In this document: in pieces, positions 11,269-22,516 of the stretch
How the letters are laid out: each line of letters starts with the position of its first letter
How positions within the stretch are numbered: position 1 is the first letter of the stretch
Origin: Poecilobothrus nobilitatus
Lineage: Eukaryota > Arthropoda > Insecta > Diptera > Dolichopodidae
Reading direction: 5' to 3'
DNA length: 64,000 nucleotides
Assembly (NCBI GenBank): GCA_947095535.1
Contig: OX352772.1
Location: forward strand, 251,367,946 to 251,431,945
The notes under the pieces: model-generated
What the model saw: only the letters and a program-made list of their open reading frames with translations
What the model was told of the DNA's origin: nothing
Database searches by the model: none
Made by a program: the position numbers and the translations under genes

Positions 11269-11645
11269 CATGCTGTGATGTATGTGTTATAAACCGAATA
11301 AACGAGAATGTATGTAAATATAATGTTAAGTTAACAATTAGCTACGTTGTCAGATTTATTGTATGGTTTTTATTTTTTTTAAATAAAATGAAGTTTTTTT
11401 CTAGATATACGAAAAAATATATGTACATGAGATTTCTTGATTTGCCACAGACAATTTGTGTATTTAAGCATATTTTTTTTTTTGCAAAATAAGCTAAAGA
11501 GTATATAAAAATGTGTTATTTAGAATGATTAAAAAAAATAAAAACCATACAATAAATCTAACAACGTAGCTAATTGTTAACTTAATATTATATTTACATA
11601 CATTCTCGTTTATTCGGTTTATAACATATACAGCACAGCATGCAG
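11267..11645. repeat. Foldback inverted repeat (arms about 125 bp)
   Basis: GCATGCTGTGATGTATGTGT at 11269 returns inverted near 11625-11643, and the arms match with a few differences across about 125 bp. The spacer of about 130 bp is AT-rich. The left edge coincides with the end of recognisable Maverick coding sequence, so it may be a separate foldback or MITE insertion that interrupted the gene. Confidence 0.75.
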
Positions 11646-12394
11646 ATAACAAATCTTTTCTTTGTATTTTAAAAATTGTTTTATTGTAATACATTTGTCA
11701 ATTTTATGTTAATGAATTGTAATATTATAAACTAGAATATATAAAATTTATTTAAAACTAACAATCGAATCTAAATTACTTACAAAAACCTATATTAAAT
11801 TACCAGTATTCAAATTATTATCTATCCTAGTATAGCAATACGCGTTACAATGTACATACATATACACCAATTTATTTTATTTAGAAAACTTTTTTTTTTT
11901 ATTCAAGGTTAAATTGTATATGATTGTATATCAAAGAAAAGAATGAAAAACGTTTATGTATATTTAAAATTTAAAAAAAAACTAATTTAGTATAACATAA
12001 AAGATACTGATAGATGTCGTATGAAATTATTTTTATTTTCTTATACTAAAAAATTTGTTCTACTTGGAATGTCTTATATATGTATAGTCTTTGCCCATAT
12101 TAATAAAATTTAAATATTTTCAAGTTCAAGGTTATTTTTCGTTTCTTTGCATAGAATCATATGCTTTTTATTATAAAATTTAGGTTATTAAAATTTTTAC
12201 AAATTATTATTTGTATAAATGAATGTATAAGTATATGTTAATCTATAATAAATTATGAAGATTGCTATATACATATAAAAGATAATACATTTAAATAAGT
12301 AAGTATTTTGAACTGAAATTGAACGGACGTAATTTTAAATTTTGGAAGAAAATTAAAAATTTAAATATAAAACTAATAATAATAAAAAAAAATA
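11646..12394. other. AT-rich stretch, nothing recognised
   Basis: No coding similarity, tandem repeat or RNA gene seen. It lies between two inverted repeats. Confidence 0.5.
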
Positions 12395-12820
12395 ATAAAT
12401 AAAATAATATGTAAAAAAAATATTTTTTAAAATATGCTTTTATCGAAACCAAATTCGCCCCCTAAAAAGTAGAAAATAAAATTGATTGCAAAACTTTAGC
12501 TTTTTTGACTGTTATAATATAAAAGTGAATTGCTAGTGCAAGCATTTTGGACTGTTATAATATAAAAGTAAATTGCTGGAATAAGGTTAAATAAAAATCT
12601 AGGAAATTTGAGGTTCGTGTTTCTTTTTTATTCCAGCAATTTACTTTTATATTATAACAGTCCAAAATGCTTGCACTAGCAATTCACTTTTATATTATAA
12701 CAGTCAAAAAAGCTAAAGTTTTGCAATCAATTTTATTTTCTACTTTTTAGGGGGCGAATTTGGTTTCGATAAAAGCATATTTTAAAAAATATTTTTTTTA
12801 CATATTATTTTATTTTATAC
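12395..12820. repeat. Near-perfect long palindrome, arms about 190 bp
   Basis: The left arm 12395-12583 and right arm 12629-12820 are inverted copies with only a few mismatches at the outer edge; the loop is 45 nt. Each arm holds a tandem pair of GACTGTTATAATATAAAAGT-type words. The motif CGAATTTGGTTTCGATAAAA and its complement mark the outer third. No coding content. It may be a MITE or foldback, or a locus giving hairpin RNA; the sequence alone cannot tell. Confidence 0.85.
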
Positions 12821-13321
12821 TTTTTAGTTTTAAATGAAACACATAATTTGAATTTAAAAATATGGGATATTTTTTATTCATACATACATTAATTATTATT
12901 TCAAATATAAAATACGTTTTATAATTTTATACCAAATGTTTAAGTAAATTAAGAGATGTTAAATCGATTCCATTACAGCAAGAGTAAAAATTTTTTATTC
13001 CAGTATGTAATTCATAAATAAAGAAAGTACCTCGAAGGGTAAAATATGTACCAAAATACTGTGATTATATAAATATTACAATTCAACAACATAACTCGAA
13101 TGAAAATGATATATATAAATGTACTTTACTGTATATTTCTATAGTATACTATTAGTAGTATATCGTATATCCAAACAAACATCTAACCTTGAACACCTAC
13201 CTACCTAATCGCTTAATAAGATCATGCAGTAAAAAATGTTGACAAATATCTTGATTTAAATTATAAACAAATGGAGCGGAACAAAATAATTTAGGAAATT
13301 AGTTTAACATAATATTATGTG
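12821..13321. other. AT-rich spacer with first copy of a 'TGTTGACAA' repeat
   Basis: Nothing coding. The end (about 13215-13290) has AGTAAAAAATGTTGACAAAT followed by sequence also seen at 13868 and 14270, so it is the first of three diverged copies. Confidence 0.45.
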
Positions 13322-13558
13322 TATCCAGCCATTCGTGCAGTGGTTGACGCACCGCTTCTCATTCATAAGGGAATGAGGTCTCGGGTTTGATTCCCGGCTG
13401 GGTACAATAATTATAATATAAAAAAAAAAAATATTCATATATCGCAATATGTAAATACTTTATATATCACTATATCACGTACACATTCCTACCAGGAAAC
13501 AAGGGTTATATAGCTACCTGGCACATTTATGTACCACGGTACCTGAATATAAATTAAT
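13322..13558 (+). mobile_element. tRNA-derived SINE-like repeat with cloverleaf-like head
   Basis: The head 13324-13406 shows TATCCAG pairing with CTGGGTA (7 bp), a GTGC/GCAC arm, a CTCATTC/GAATGAG hairpin and a T-arm around GGTTTGATTCC (B-box-like). Six bases instead of two separate the acceptor and D arms and the anticodon arm is irregular, so a SINE or tRNA relic is likelier than an active tRNA. The tail ends in an (AAAT)-type run near 13558. Confidence 0.55.
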
Positions 13559-14667
13559 AAATAAATATTATGTACATACGTACGTACATATTTACATACG
13601 TAGTTTTAATTTTTTGTGTTGACAAAATTTTGTTTGTAAATCATAATGCGTAATGCGCAAAAGCATAATTTTGTAATGATCTTTACTTTTTATATTCTTT
13701 TCTATGTACAAAAATAATATTATGAATGCATGTAGTTTAAATTTGGCAATTGGAATTATTTTGAATATAGTTTTATATGTATATCTATATATACACAATA
13801 TACATAATAATGTTGCTAAATAAAACACATAAAACCTTAATTTTTAACGCCATGCATATTCAATATGCAATAAAAAATGTTGACAACAAATATTCTGATT
13901 GAAATCCTAAACAAATGTTTTAAAACAAAATAATTTAGCAACATAAAAATATTGTACCTATATATTTTGTGTTTTGCTAAATCCTAATACAAAACCCATG
14001 TGCACATCAAGATTGATTGAACTAAATTATTATAGCAGGAAAGATCAAATACTTGTGTATTGTATGCATGAATTATGAATAAGAAGAAAAATAAAGTTTT
14101 GAATCTATTATACATAAAATTTTATTTAAAAAATATTGATGAATAGAGTTAAAAAAAAAAAATTATACGTATACGAATTGGATTCGAACCACAGTCCCCA
14201 CATTAACAGTCACTTTCAAGACCTGTACACTTTCCTCTGCACCATATATGCATTAATTCAATATGCATTAAAGAATGTTGACAGCAAATATTTTGATTTA
14301 AATACTAAACAAATGTTGTAAACAAAATAACTTAGCAACATACATAAAAATATTGTATGTATGGATTGTGTTTTGCTAATTATGCTAATACAAAACACCA
14401 GGAAAGATCAAAAATATAATGTGTATGTTTGTATGCATGAATAAGAGATAAAAATGTAAGTTTGAAATTGATATATACAAAAATGTATACATATTTTATT
14501 CAAAAAATGTTGATGAATAGATAGTTAACAAAAAAAAAATGATGCATGTGAACTGGATTCGAACAACATGATCCCCACTTTTGAAACCTGTACACTATCC
14601 TCTGCACCATACTACACTTACAAATGTTGCTAACAGATTACGAAGATAATAAAAAGCGTGACAGAAT
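13559..14667. repeat. Diverged tandem copies of a repeat with a tRNA-like module
   Basis: Two blocks repeat the same order of words: CAATATGCA(A/T)TAAA, GAATGTTGACA, a stretch with TTTTGATTTAAATACTAAACAAATG, and a GATCAAATA region (about 13855-14130 and 14258-14530). Each is followed by a minus-strand tRNA-like module (about 14155-14250 and 14545-14620) with GGTGCAGAGGA and TTCGAATCC. No gene seen; short open frames here are chance. Confidence 0.5.
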
Positions 14668-14673
14668 GACAAA

Positions 14674-14728
<55 letters not shown>
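14668..14728. repeat. (AAAT)n microsatellite
   Basis: About 15 uninterrupted AAAT units immediately before the 5' end of the long LINE B copy. Such runs often mark LINE insertion sites or tails. Confidence 0.9.
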
Positions 14729-14824
14729 ACCGACAGCGACGAGTTAATATAAAAGCATATAAAATAGCATATTATTGCATTTTTGTGTTCTGTTTTAACA
14801 GTTGTTTGTACAACTATACGGACA

Positions 14825-16130
14825 ATGGCTGATTGTTATAAATGCCGTATTAAAATAAAAGGTGAAACCGGTATTAAAATGGTCGGAGTATGCGGAAAAA
14901 TTTTTCACTGCTTCACTTAGTGCTCGGGACTTGAACAAGCTGCAAGTAACTTGTTAGACTCTAATTTGAATATTCAATTTATTTGTGATGATTGTATTGT
15001 ATATATACAAAATGTAGATATGGTATTACAAAATATTGATTGTGCGGTTAAAAGAAATAATGATAAATTTGAATGAGTATAAAAAGGAATTTGAAAGTAC
15101 AATGAAAAAAAATTAAAATGAAATAATTCAGTTACTGCAAGCGAATATGGAATGGAACGTATATGGAACGTATAGAAAGCATAAAAAGTGAACAACAAAA
15201 GGGGTTCGAAAAGTTGCAAAATAACTGATGTGTTCAAAACGGATAGTGAAAAACTAAATACAGTTATAAACAATTCTTTATTAAAAATCAATGAACTTTG
15301 TAATCAAATAAAAAGCTTAAACGAAAATAAACTACAACTAAATGTAGGTCAGAGCGTTTCATTCACTGATATTGTGAAACAAGGTGCAAGTGTTAGCAAA
15401 AATGGGCTTATGGCACTGCCAATAATGAAAAAAAATTTGCCTTTATTAATAAAACCAAAAAATAGGCAAAAAACTGAAATTACAAAAAAAGACTTAAATA
15501 CTAAGGTGGATCCAAAAAATTTAAAAATAAAAAACGTTGAAAGTAGAAATTGCTACACCTTGGTACTATTTTAATTGAAACAGATTCAAATGAAATTCGT
15601 GAAAAAATAAAAAGTGAGCTTGAAAATAAAATGAAGGAGAAATATGTTATCAAAATTCCTGTGGAAATTAAACCTAAATTTGAAATTGTGCATATAACAA
15701 TAAATTTACTGAAGATGAAATAATAGAAAAGCTTATGAAACAAAATAGTTTTTCGGAACTGAGTGAGTTAAAAATAATAAAATTAAATACGGTCAATAAA
15801 TACAACAAAGACATGTAGAACGTAACACTGTAATTGAAGTGGATAAAGATTCTTTCCCGAAAATATTAGCTGCAGAAAAACTATGTATTGGTTGGGAAAG
15901 GTGCAAAGTTTTTGATGCTATTAGTGTGAGAAGATCTTACAAGTGCAAAGGCTTTAATCATAAATCAGCTGACTGCAAGACAAAGAAACATGCATGAAAT
16001 GTCACCAGAACCATAAAACAAGTGATTGTGAACAATAGGAAGAAATTAATGAATGCATAAATTGCAAAAAAAATAATGAAAAATTCAAGCTAGAACTAGA
16101 TGTAAAACAAAAACATTTAGTAGATTCTGT
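14825..16130 (+). pseudogene. LINE B ORF1 (zinc finger, CCHC), decayed
   Basis: Begins ATGGCTGATTGTTATAAATG, giving MADCYKC, with further Cys/His pairs (VCG, HCF, ICDDC) that suggest a PHD-like finger, as in ORF1 proteins of several insect LINEs. A stop (TAG) interrupts it at about 14920. A Lys-rich middle is open at 15188-15574. Two zinc knuckles follow near 15940-16035 (CKGFNHKSADC and CMKCHQNHKTSDC, in shifted frames). Probably the RNA-binding chaperone of the element. Multiple stops and shifts, so inactive. Confidence 0.7.
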
Positions 16131-16194
16131 CCATTAAAAAAAATGAATTGAAAGAAAGCAAAATATTGACTACTAGCAATTAAAGAAATGGGAA

Positions 16195-16567
16195 GAGGAC
16201 GATAATATACTGAATAATTGTACAAAGGGTGTTCCAGAATTTGTTGTTGATGTTTATGATAATAATAATAGTAATAATAATTATGAAATAAATATTGAAG
16301 GTGTAGCAATAGTAAATAAGAATGAAATAGGTATTAATGAAAAGAACTATAATTTTAATAGCAATAATAATAATGTTGAAGAGGATAAAAATATATTGAA
16401 TAACTGTGCAAAGGGTGTTCCAGAATTTGTTGTTGATATTTATGATAATAATAATAATAATAATAGTAATAATAATGAAAGAAATACTGAAGTGTAGCAA
16501 TGGTGAATAAAAATGAAATAGGTGTTAATGAAAACAACTATAATTATAATAGCAATAATAATAATGT
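16195..16567 (+). repeat. 186-bp tandem duplication inside LINE B ORF1
   Basis: The segment with AAGGGTGTTCCAGAATTTGT (16226) and a following (AAT)-rich Asn-coding run returns at about 16410, and the following AATGAAATAGGTRTTAATGA also repeats (16321 and 16513). The two copies are about 90% alike by eye. Likely slippage or unequal exchange in low-complexity sequence. Confidence 0.75.
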
Positions 16568-16725
16568 TGAAAATAATCAGATCAATAATAATGTTAGTTT
16601 AAATAAATCCAATAAGGAAAAGAAAAATAGTAGCATACTTAATTATCTTCCAAAATTCTGGTCGAGTAAAAGCACTAAAATTGAAATCGATCATAATAAA
16701 AAAATTTTCCAATAATGATAAAATC

Positions 16726-16985
16726 GGGTTGTGTCTGAAATCCCAAAGTCAAAATCCCAAAATCAAAATCCCAAGCCCAAAATCCCAAAAAAAATAATCC
16801 CAAATTTCAAAATTCCAAATTACAAAATCCCAAAATACCAAAATCCCAAAATCCCATATTTTTATCCCATTTTTACCCATATTTTACCATCCCATTATTT
16901 TCTTGGGATTTTTTTTTTTTGGATTTGGTCTTATTTGGGATTTTGTATCATTGGGATTTTTTTTTTGGGATTTAGGTGGACTCCC
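16726..16985. mobile_element. MITE built of AAATCCCA words, 9-bp target duplication
   Basis: The 9-mer GATAAAATC flanks it at 16717-16725 and 16986-16994. The ends start GGG and are imperfectly inverted (GGGTTGTGTCTGAAATCCC against GGGAGTCCACCTAAATCCC). The left half is a run of variants of AAATCCCAAA and the right half is its complement, so the whole can fold back. A 9-bp duplication fits MULE-type transposition, but the family is not identified. No coding capacity. Confidence 0.75.
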
Positions 16986-17156
16986 GATAAAATCACTAGT
17001 TAAAATAAAAATAATAATAAATATAGTCTTAGTGTCAATAGTAAAGCAGATACAAGTTTTCTATACTCTAACTGGAAAAAAGGTGAAACACTAAATTCAA
17101 AAACCGAAAATAAAGAACAGATTAAACTCAATATTTCTCAAGATACCAATACAAGT

Positions 17157-17546
17157 TTGCTTGACCCTATGGTGCCTCCAATTGTAAAACTTACGAAAAG
17201 AGCAATTGAAAGTGGTGCTAGCGTATATGTACTATACAGATTAAGAGATCATAGAATATATAGCAACGTAAGAATATATTTATCATATTTTTATGGTCAA
17301 GATGATATTTGTTATAATGGTATGACACAAACAAATATCAAAGTACTAATCGATCAAGAAGGATTACCAACAGATTATAAAGAACTACGTAAAATATATT
17401 ATAAATATCATGAAAATATTGGAGTCTCTCATGAGAATGTTATAAAGGATCTAAAATTGTATAGAAATCACATTTATAATAATTATCGAGAGTACCTGAA
17501 AAAAATAAGAGAAAACTGGCAAAATTATATGATAAGCATTCCATAA
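17157..17546 (+). pseudogene. LINE B ORF1 C-terminal domain
   Basis: A 129-codon open piece with PPIVKLTKRAIESG, YLSYFYGQDDICY, TQTNIKVLIDQEGLPTDY and an Arg/Lys-rich helical end. The copy at 4250-4617 shares the same words. Upstream frames that should join it to the CCHC part are broken and interrupted by the MITE. Role in the element unknown. Confidence 0.65.
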
Positions 17547-17589
17547 TGATCAATCACCCAAATATAATGAAACAAATAGGGAACCTAAA

Positions 17590-18057
17590 TATTTTATACT
17601 AAAATATCTGTAGCATAAGAAATAAAATATTAGAAGTTTTAATCACAGACTTCAAGGATATTGATATAGTAGTACTTACAGAGGTATGGATATTCAACAA
17701 CGAAATTGATATACATAATATCCCCAATTATAAGGTGGTTTATAACTGCAGAAAAGAAAAAAGGGGAGGAGGAGCAGCAATTTTTGTAAAGGATAACATT
17801 CACTTTAATGTAGTAATTAAGGATGAAAGATATAACTATATGGTAATTGAAATCCTAAACTCTCAACCAAAAGTAAAAATTGGAGCATTTTATAAAGCTC
17901 CAGCGCAAAACAGCAATTTATTTATAGAATACTTAGAAAACAAAATGGAGGATAATTCAAATCACATATTTTTTGCTGATACTATCTTAAATTTGTTTGA
18001 TAATATCAACTTACTAATAAGATACAAAGATATGATAGCTACTTCTGGACTTTTATG
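17590..18057 (+). pseudogene. LINE B ORF2 endonuclease, decayed
   Basis: Apurinic-type endonuclease: an NICSIRNKI-like start, DIDIVVLTEVW (about 17660), the RGGGAAIFV loop (17764), GAFYKAP (17883) and FFADTILNLFD. A TGA at about 18056 breaks the frame and the SDH region (18100) is degraded. Part of the same former ORF as the RT at 19827, with a mariner between them. Confidence 0.7.
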
Positions 18058-18490
18058 AAACTTTAATGAAAAATATCAGGTTTCTTTCTCAATAAAGGAA
18101 TTATCTGGTCACCAAATAGCCGTAATCAATCAAAGCAATTAATGTTGAGAAAACACCTATTGAAAACTATACTATAAATAAAACAGACTATAAACATTGT
18201 AAAAACTAAAATAGAAAATACAAATATTATGGAAATTGATTGATTGAAATAATAACTGGATTACACCCATGATATTTGCGAAACTTAAAATTATAAAATC
18301 CCTACATGATGCACATACAAAAGATCCAAACAATAGGGAAAAAAGAGTAAAATATATTCTATTCAAAAAGAAAGTAGAAAAATTAATAAAGGAACATAAA
18401 AATAAACATGTTATTAAAAGTATTGAAAAAGCAGGGAATAACTCTAGGAAACTATGGAAATTATTAAATAATATTATAGGGTGTTCAAAA

Positions 18491-19743
18491 TTGAGGTATC
18501 ATTTTAATTTTAATAAAGACTTTTTTTTTGAAATATTAAATATATTTTTATTTTAATTTATTACAAATAGGTTCCGGTTAATAATGAAAAATTATGTCGG
18601 CCAAGTGGCTCCCTCTACTACTTCGGCAGGCTTCCAATCTTTTACCAAAATTCTGAATCACGTTGTTCAATAAACTGTTCTCAATGGTTGAAATCTGCTC
18701 GAAAATGTTGTTTTTAAGCTCTTGAATTGTTGTGGGATTATTGCTGTACACTTTCGATTTCACAAAACCCCACAAAAAAAAATGCAACGGTGTCAAATCG
18801 CGCGATCTTGGTGGCCACATCACTCCTCCTCTATGAGAAATAATGCGATCTTCGAACTTTTCCTTCAAAAGATCCATTGATTCTCTTGCTGTGTGGCAAG
18901 TGGCACCGTCCTGTTGAAACCACATATTCTCTACGTCCAAATCATCAATTTCCTGCCACAAAAAGCTTCGGATCATCTCCCTGTAGCGATTTCCATTGAC
19001 CGTAATCGCATTTCCATTTGCGTTTTCAAAAAAATATGGTCCGATGATTCCTCCTGACCACAACCCACACCAAACCGTAACTTTTTGTAGATGTACTGGT
19101 TGCTCTAAGATAACCCTTGCATTCTCTTCACCCCAAATGGGCAATTCTGTTTATTGACGTAGGCATTGAACAGGAAATGAGCTTCGTCGGTGAAGATTAT
19201 TTTGTTAAAAAAATTCTCATTTTCTTCTTGTTTTTCGATTGCCCAAGAAACGAATTGCCGACGTAATGCATGGTCAGTTGGTTTTAATTCTTGCGTCAGC
19301 TGGATCTTATAAGCCTTTAAATGGAGATCACGATGCAAAATGTTGAATAATGTGGATGGTTTGATGTTTAATTGCTGCGAACGATGATCAATGGAAGTTT
19401 TTGGATCTTCTTCAACACTTCTGCTCACAGCTGCTACATTCTCGGTTGAACGGCCACTACGTTGATAAATGTTGCCTCTTTTATCAAGAACAGATCAGGT
19501 TTCTAGAAATTTATCAACCATCAGCTTGATGGCACGATTTGTTGGAGCATTTTCTCTACCAAATTTTGTTCGAAATTTCCTAATTACATCTTGAAAACTG
19601 TTACTATTTTCAAAAAATGTTGTAATAACAAAAACACGTTGTACCTTCGTGTAACGTTCCATATTAACTAACCGCAATGTATTTAGGATTTACCTAAAGA
19701 AACCTCGTATAAAAATGGCGGCAAAATCAAAATGATACCTCAA
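18491..19743 (-). mobile_element. Tc1/mariner-type DNA transposon nested in LINE B
   Basis: Inverted ends TTGAGGTATCATTTT at 18491 and its complement ending at 19743 bound a transposase on the minus strand. The host LINE RT region is split by it. A TA duplication could not be placed; the left end could extend to GGGTGTTC at 18480. About 1.25 kb, the usual size. Confidence 0.8.
18578..19660 (-). pseudogene. Mariner-type transposase, one stop and one frameshift
   Basis: From MERYTKVQRVFV at 19660 the frame reads an N-terminal helix-turn-helix, meets a TGA at about 19496, continues through SGRSTENVAAV and the first catalytic Asp (IFTDEAHF, about 19190), then shifts frame at about 19140. The last part has WCGLWSGGIIGPYFFE, the second Asp (QQDGATCHTA) and WPPRSRDLTPL with the third Asp, 36 residues after the second. 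All three catalytic residues are therefore kept. Only two lesions, so it is fairly young. Confidence 0.8.
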
Positions 19744-19826
19744 TAATAAATAATAATGACCAAAAAACTGGAACTATTACTTACGTTTTAAAGAGAAATG
19801 GCGAGAAAACAATTAATGAAAATGAG

Positions 19827-21477
19827 ATGGTAGATACTATTAATAAATTTTTTAACGAAATAAGTAAATGTATTCTAACTGAGGGTCATAATTCTAGTAC
19901 AGTTAATAATGCTGCCTATAAAATATATAATAGCCAATCGTTATTTCTTACTCCAGTTATACAAGCTGAAATCTATCAAGTTATCATGAAATTAAATAAA
20001 AATGCAACTCCAGAATTAGATAAAATAACAGTAAAAGACTTACAGAAATTGGTTAATGTTATAAAACAGCATTTGAAGATAATAATCAATAAATGTTTTA
20101 CAGAAGGAATATTTTCAGATCAACTTAAAAAAGCTTTTATAGTTCCCATACATAAATCTGGGTTTAAAGAAGATTGTAATAATTATAGGCCAATCTCAAT
20201 TTTAAATTTTATATCAAAAATATATGAAAAAGCAATTAAAATAAGAATTAGAAATTTTATTACACAAACAATTGGCTTTGATACCAATCAATATGGTTTC
20301 TTAGAAAAAAGTGGCACAGAGTCAGCCATTACAGCAACATTGGAAAAAATCTGTGATGCATTAGATGATGGTTTCTATGTAGGTGCGATATTTATTGATT
20401 TAACAAAAGCATTTGACATAGTAAATCATTCCAGATTACTTAACTTCTTAGAGAAAATGGGAATAAGAGGAAATAGTAATGTTTTATTAAAAAGTTATTT
20501 AACAAATAGGACCCAATGCGTTAAAATAAACCAAATTTTGAGCGATGAACTATTAATCAAAACAGGTGCACCACAAGGGTCCCTTCTTGGGCCGCTTTTA
20601 TACGTATTATATATAATGAACATACCAAAAAATAATATCATGTCAAACTACAATGTTCATGCGGATGACCCCAACCTGATTGCAAAAGCTAAAACAATGA
20701 AAGAATTTCAAGGTGTACTAAATAAGGACTTGGAAATATTATGTAATTGCTTAGAGTATAATGAGCTAAGTAATGCCAAAAAAAATAATTACATAATATT
20801 CAAAACTCAGAAAAAAAAAATTATGATATTACTCTGAAGATAAAAAATAATATAATTCAAAGAGTGGATAGCGTTAAATATTTATTAATGATATTTGATG
20901 AAAATTTAAGATGGGATAAACACATTAAAAAAATTAAGAAACAAATTATCCCTATATATATGGTATAAAAAGATCTGGTGGCATTCCGTATCATGCAGCT
21001 AAACTTGTTTACAATGGTCACATTTTATCAAGAATTAGATATAATATATGCAGCTAGAGTCAATGTTCAAAATTTCACGTAAATTCGATTGCAACTATAA
21101 TGATTAATAGGCATTAAAAATTTTATTTAAAATATATACATCCTAAAACTAGTACTAAGAAATTATATAAAATAACTAATGTACTTGATATAAATCAACT
21201 AATTTATTTTGATAAATATAAATACATTTATAATATACTAAATGGTAATTTTGAATCAAAATTAATTCTAAATAATAGGGAGAATCTACATAATTATCTT
21301 ACTAGACATAGAAAAAATTTTGAAATACCTAAAACTAGACCGTCCAAACAAAAAAAAAGCTTAAAATGTAGTGCAATTAAACTCTTCAACTCTTTACCCA
21401 CGGAAATTAAAAATTGTCAAAATATGGCGATATTTAAAAATAAACTTAAAAAATATATAAAAAATTTTAAAAATTAA
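19827..21477 (+). pseudogene. LINE B reverse transcriptase, decayed
   Basis: The open part 19827-20837 has AFIVPIHKSG, NYRPISIL, FIDLTKAFDIVNH (first catalytic Asp) and TGAPQGSLLGPLL. The catalytic box reads HADDPN where YADDTN is expected, so a Tyr to His change sits at the active site. The frame breaks near 20830 and the C-terminal thumb continues to about 21477 (DINQLIYFDKYKYIYNIL). Function would be target-primed reverse transcription; this copy is dead. Confidence 0.8.
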
Positions 21478-21643
21478 AGTTGTTAAAATTATATTTAAAA
21501 GTAAAATTAGTGATAATTAAAATTAATTTGTATTTAAATTTTATTTTTTTATACATCATTTTATATTTATATTGTAAAATTATCTGAAATTAAATAAATT
21601 ATTATAAAAAAAAAATAATTGTTTTATTGATTAAGAAGTCGCC

Positions 21644-22333
21644 ATGTCTATAACGTTAACATTAAATGGTAAAACTTCCGTGCTAACAGCAGAATATTTT
21701 CCACCCATAGATTTAGAGGGAGAATATATTTGTGCATTAGTGGATTTCCAGAAATTCAACTCAATTCCGAATATAGATAAAGAAAATAAGAGATTTCTTA
21801 TTGTAGATAAAAGCATCATTCTTTCTACAGGCTCCTATGAAATTGAAGACATCGAAGCTTTTCTTAAAAAGGAACTAGAAATATCTAATACGAAAACGGA
21901 AAAACGAAAACCCTATATAAAAGCTAAAAATAATACATTAAATTGTAAAATTTTTTGCAACGAACAGATTGATTTTGAACAAGAATATACGATTGGTGGA
22001 TTGCTAGGTTTTAGCAAAAGAAGATTAAAACTGAATACATGGAATATTTGTGATCTTCCTGTTGATATAAATAAAATTAATACTATACGAGTTGAATGCA
22101 GCATTATACAAGGAACATACATTAATGATCAAGGTACATATTTTACACGAATTTTCAATTCATGTTAGCCGGGGATAAAATAATTGAAGTTCCGCGAAAT
22201 CTTATCTATTTGCCAGTTGCTGTCAATCAAATAAGATCAATGACCATAAAATTACTCGATCAGATCGGTAATTTAATTAATTTTCAAGTTGAAACTATAA
22301 CAGTGCGATTGCACTTAAAACAACAGGAAAAAT
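21644..22333 (+). pseudogene. Maverick penton-like minor capsid homologue, decayed
   Basis: It begins MSITLTLNGKTS like the intact protein at 49295-49993 (MSITLTLNGNSS). It keeps YFPPIDLEGEY, VDFQKFNSIPNID, STGSYEIEDIE, GGLLGFSK and INTIRVECSII. A frameshift near 22145 ends the first piece at codon 174; the rest (LAGDKIIEVPRNLIYLPVAV) continues to about 22333. Followed, as in the intact element, by a small ORF and the MCP on the same strand. Confidence 0.8.
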
Positions 22334-22512
22334 GATAATATACGATAATAATCATCAGAAACACTATAAATATTCAATACACACCACACATCAGGTTAAT
22401 ACCACATTAACATTAAGAGGAAGTAGATCTGACAGATTAAACACGAGAATTCTAACAATAGAAAGTTAGCAATTTTTAAAATCTATTGGTTTTAAATTAA
22501 AGAAATTTTAAG
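22332..22512 (+). pseudogene. Homologue of the Maverick 59-aa ORF
   Basis: Starts with an ATG inside the end of the penton frame and ends 4 bp before the MCP ATG, the same geometry as at 49129-49308. The C-terminal LKSIGFKLK matches LKPLGYHLK. A TAG at about 22466 interrupts it. The conserved place and ends argue that this is a genuine small gene. Confidence 0.55.
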
Positions 22513-22516
22513 AAAG

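Larger units (their letters stand above)
14729..21615 (+). mobile_element. LINE family B, long copy with nested MITE and mariner
   Basis: The most complete LINE in the window: ORF1 (zinc-binding N-terminus, CCHC knuckles), ORF2 (endonuclease, RT) and an A-rich 3' end at about 21605. It is interrupted by a MITE (16726-16985) and a mariner-type element (18491-19743). Without them it is about 5.4 kb, typical for a Jockey/CR1-group element. It ends directly at the penton pseudogene of the ancient Maverick, so it, or an ancestor of the locus, inserted in or next to that element. Confidence 0.8.

Noticed and set aside
13322..13406. Possible functional tRNA gene (+ strand)
   Set aside because: Acceptor and T arms pair, but spacing between acceptor and D arms and the anticodon arm is wrong, and a SINE-like tail follows.
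14668..14728. CRISPR-like regular repeat
   Set aside because: It is a plain AAAT microsatellite without spacers; the DNA is eukaryotic.
16085..16537. Several Tyr/Ile-rich minus-strand frames
   Set aside because: Complement of the (AAT)n Asn-coding tract of LINE B ORF1.
16731..17094. Pro/Lys-rich frames with repeated IPK/NPK words
   Set aside because: Translation of the AAATCCCA word repeat of a MITE, not a protein.
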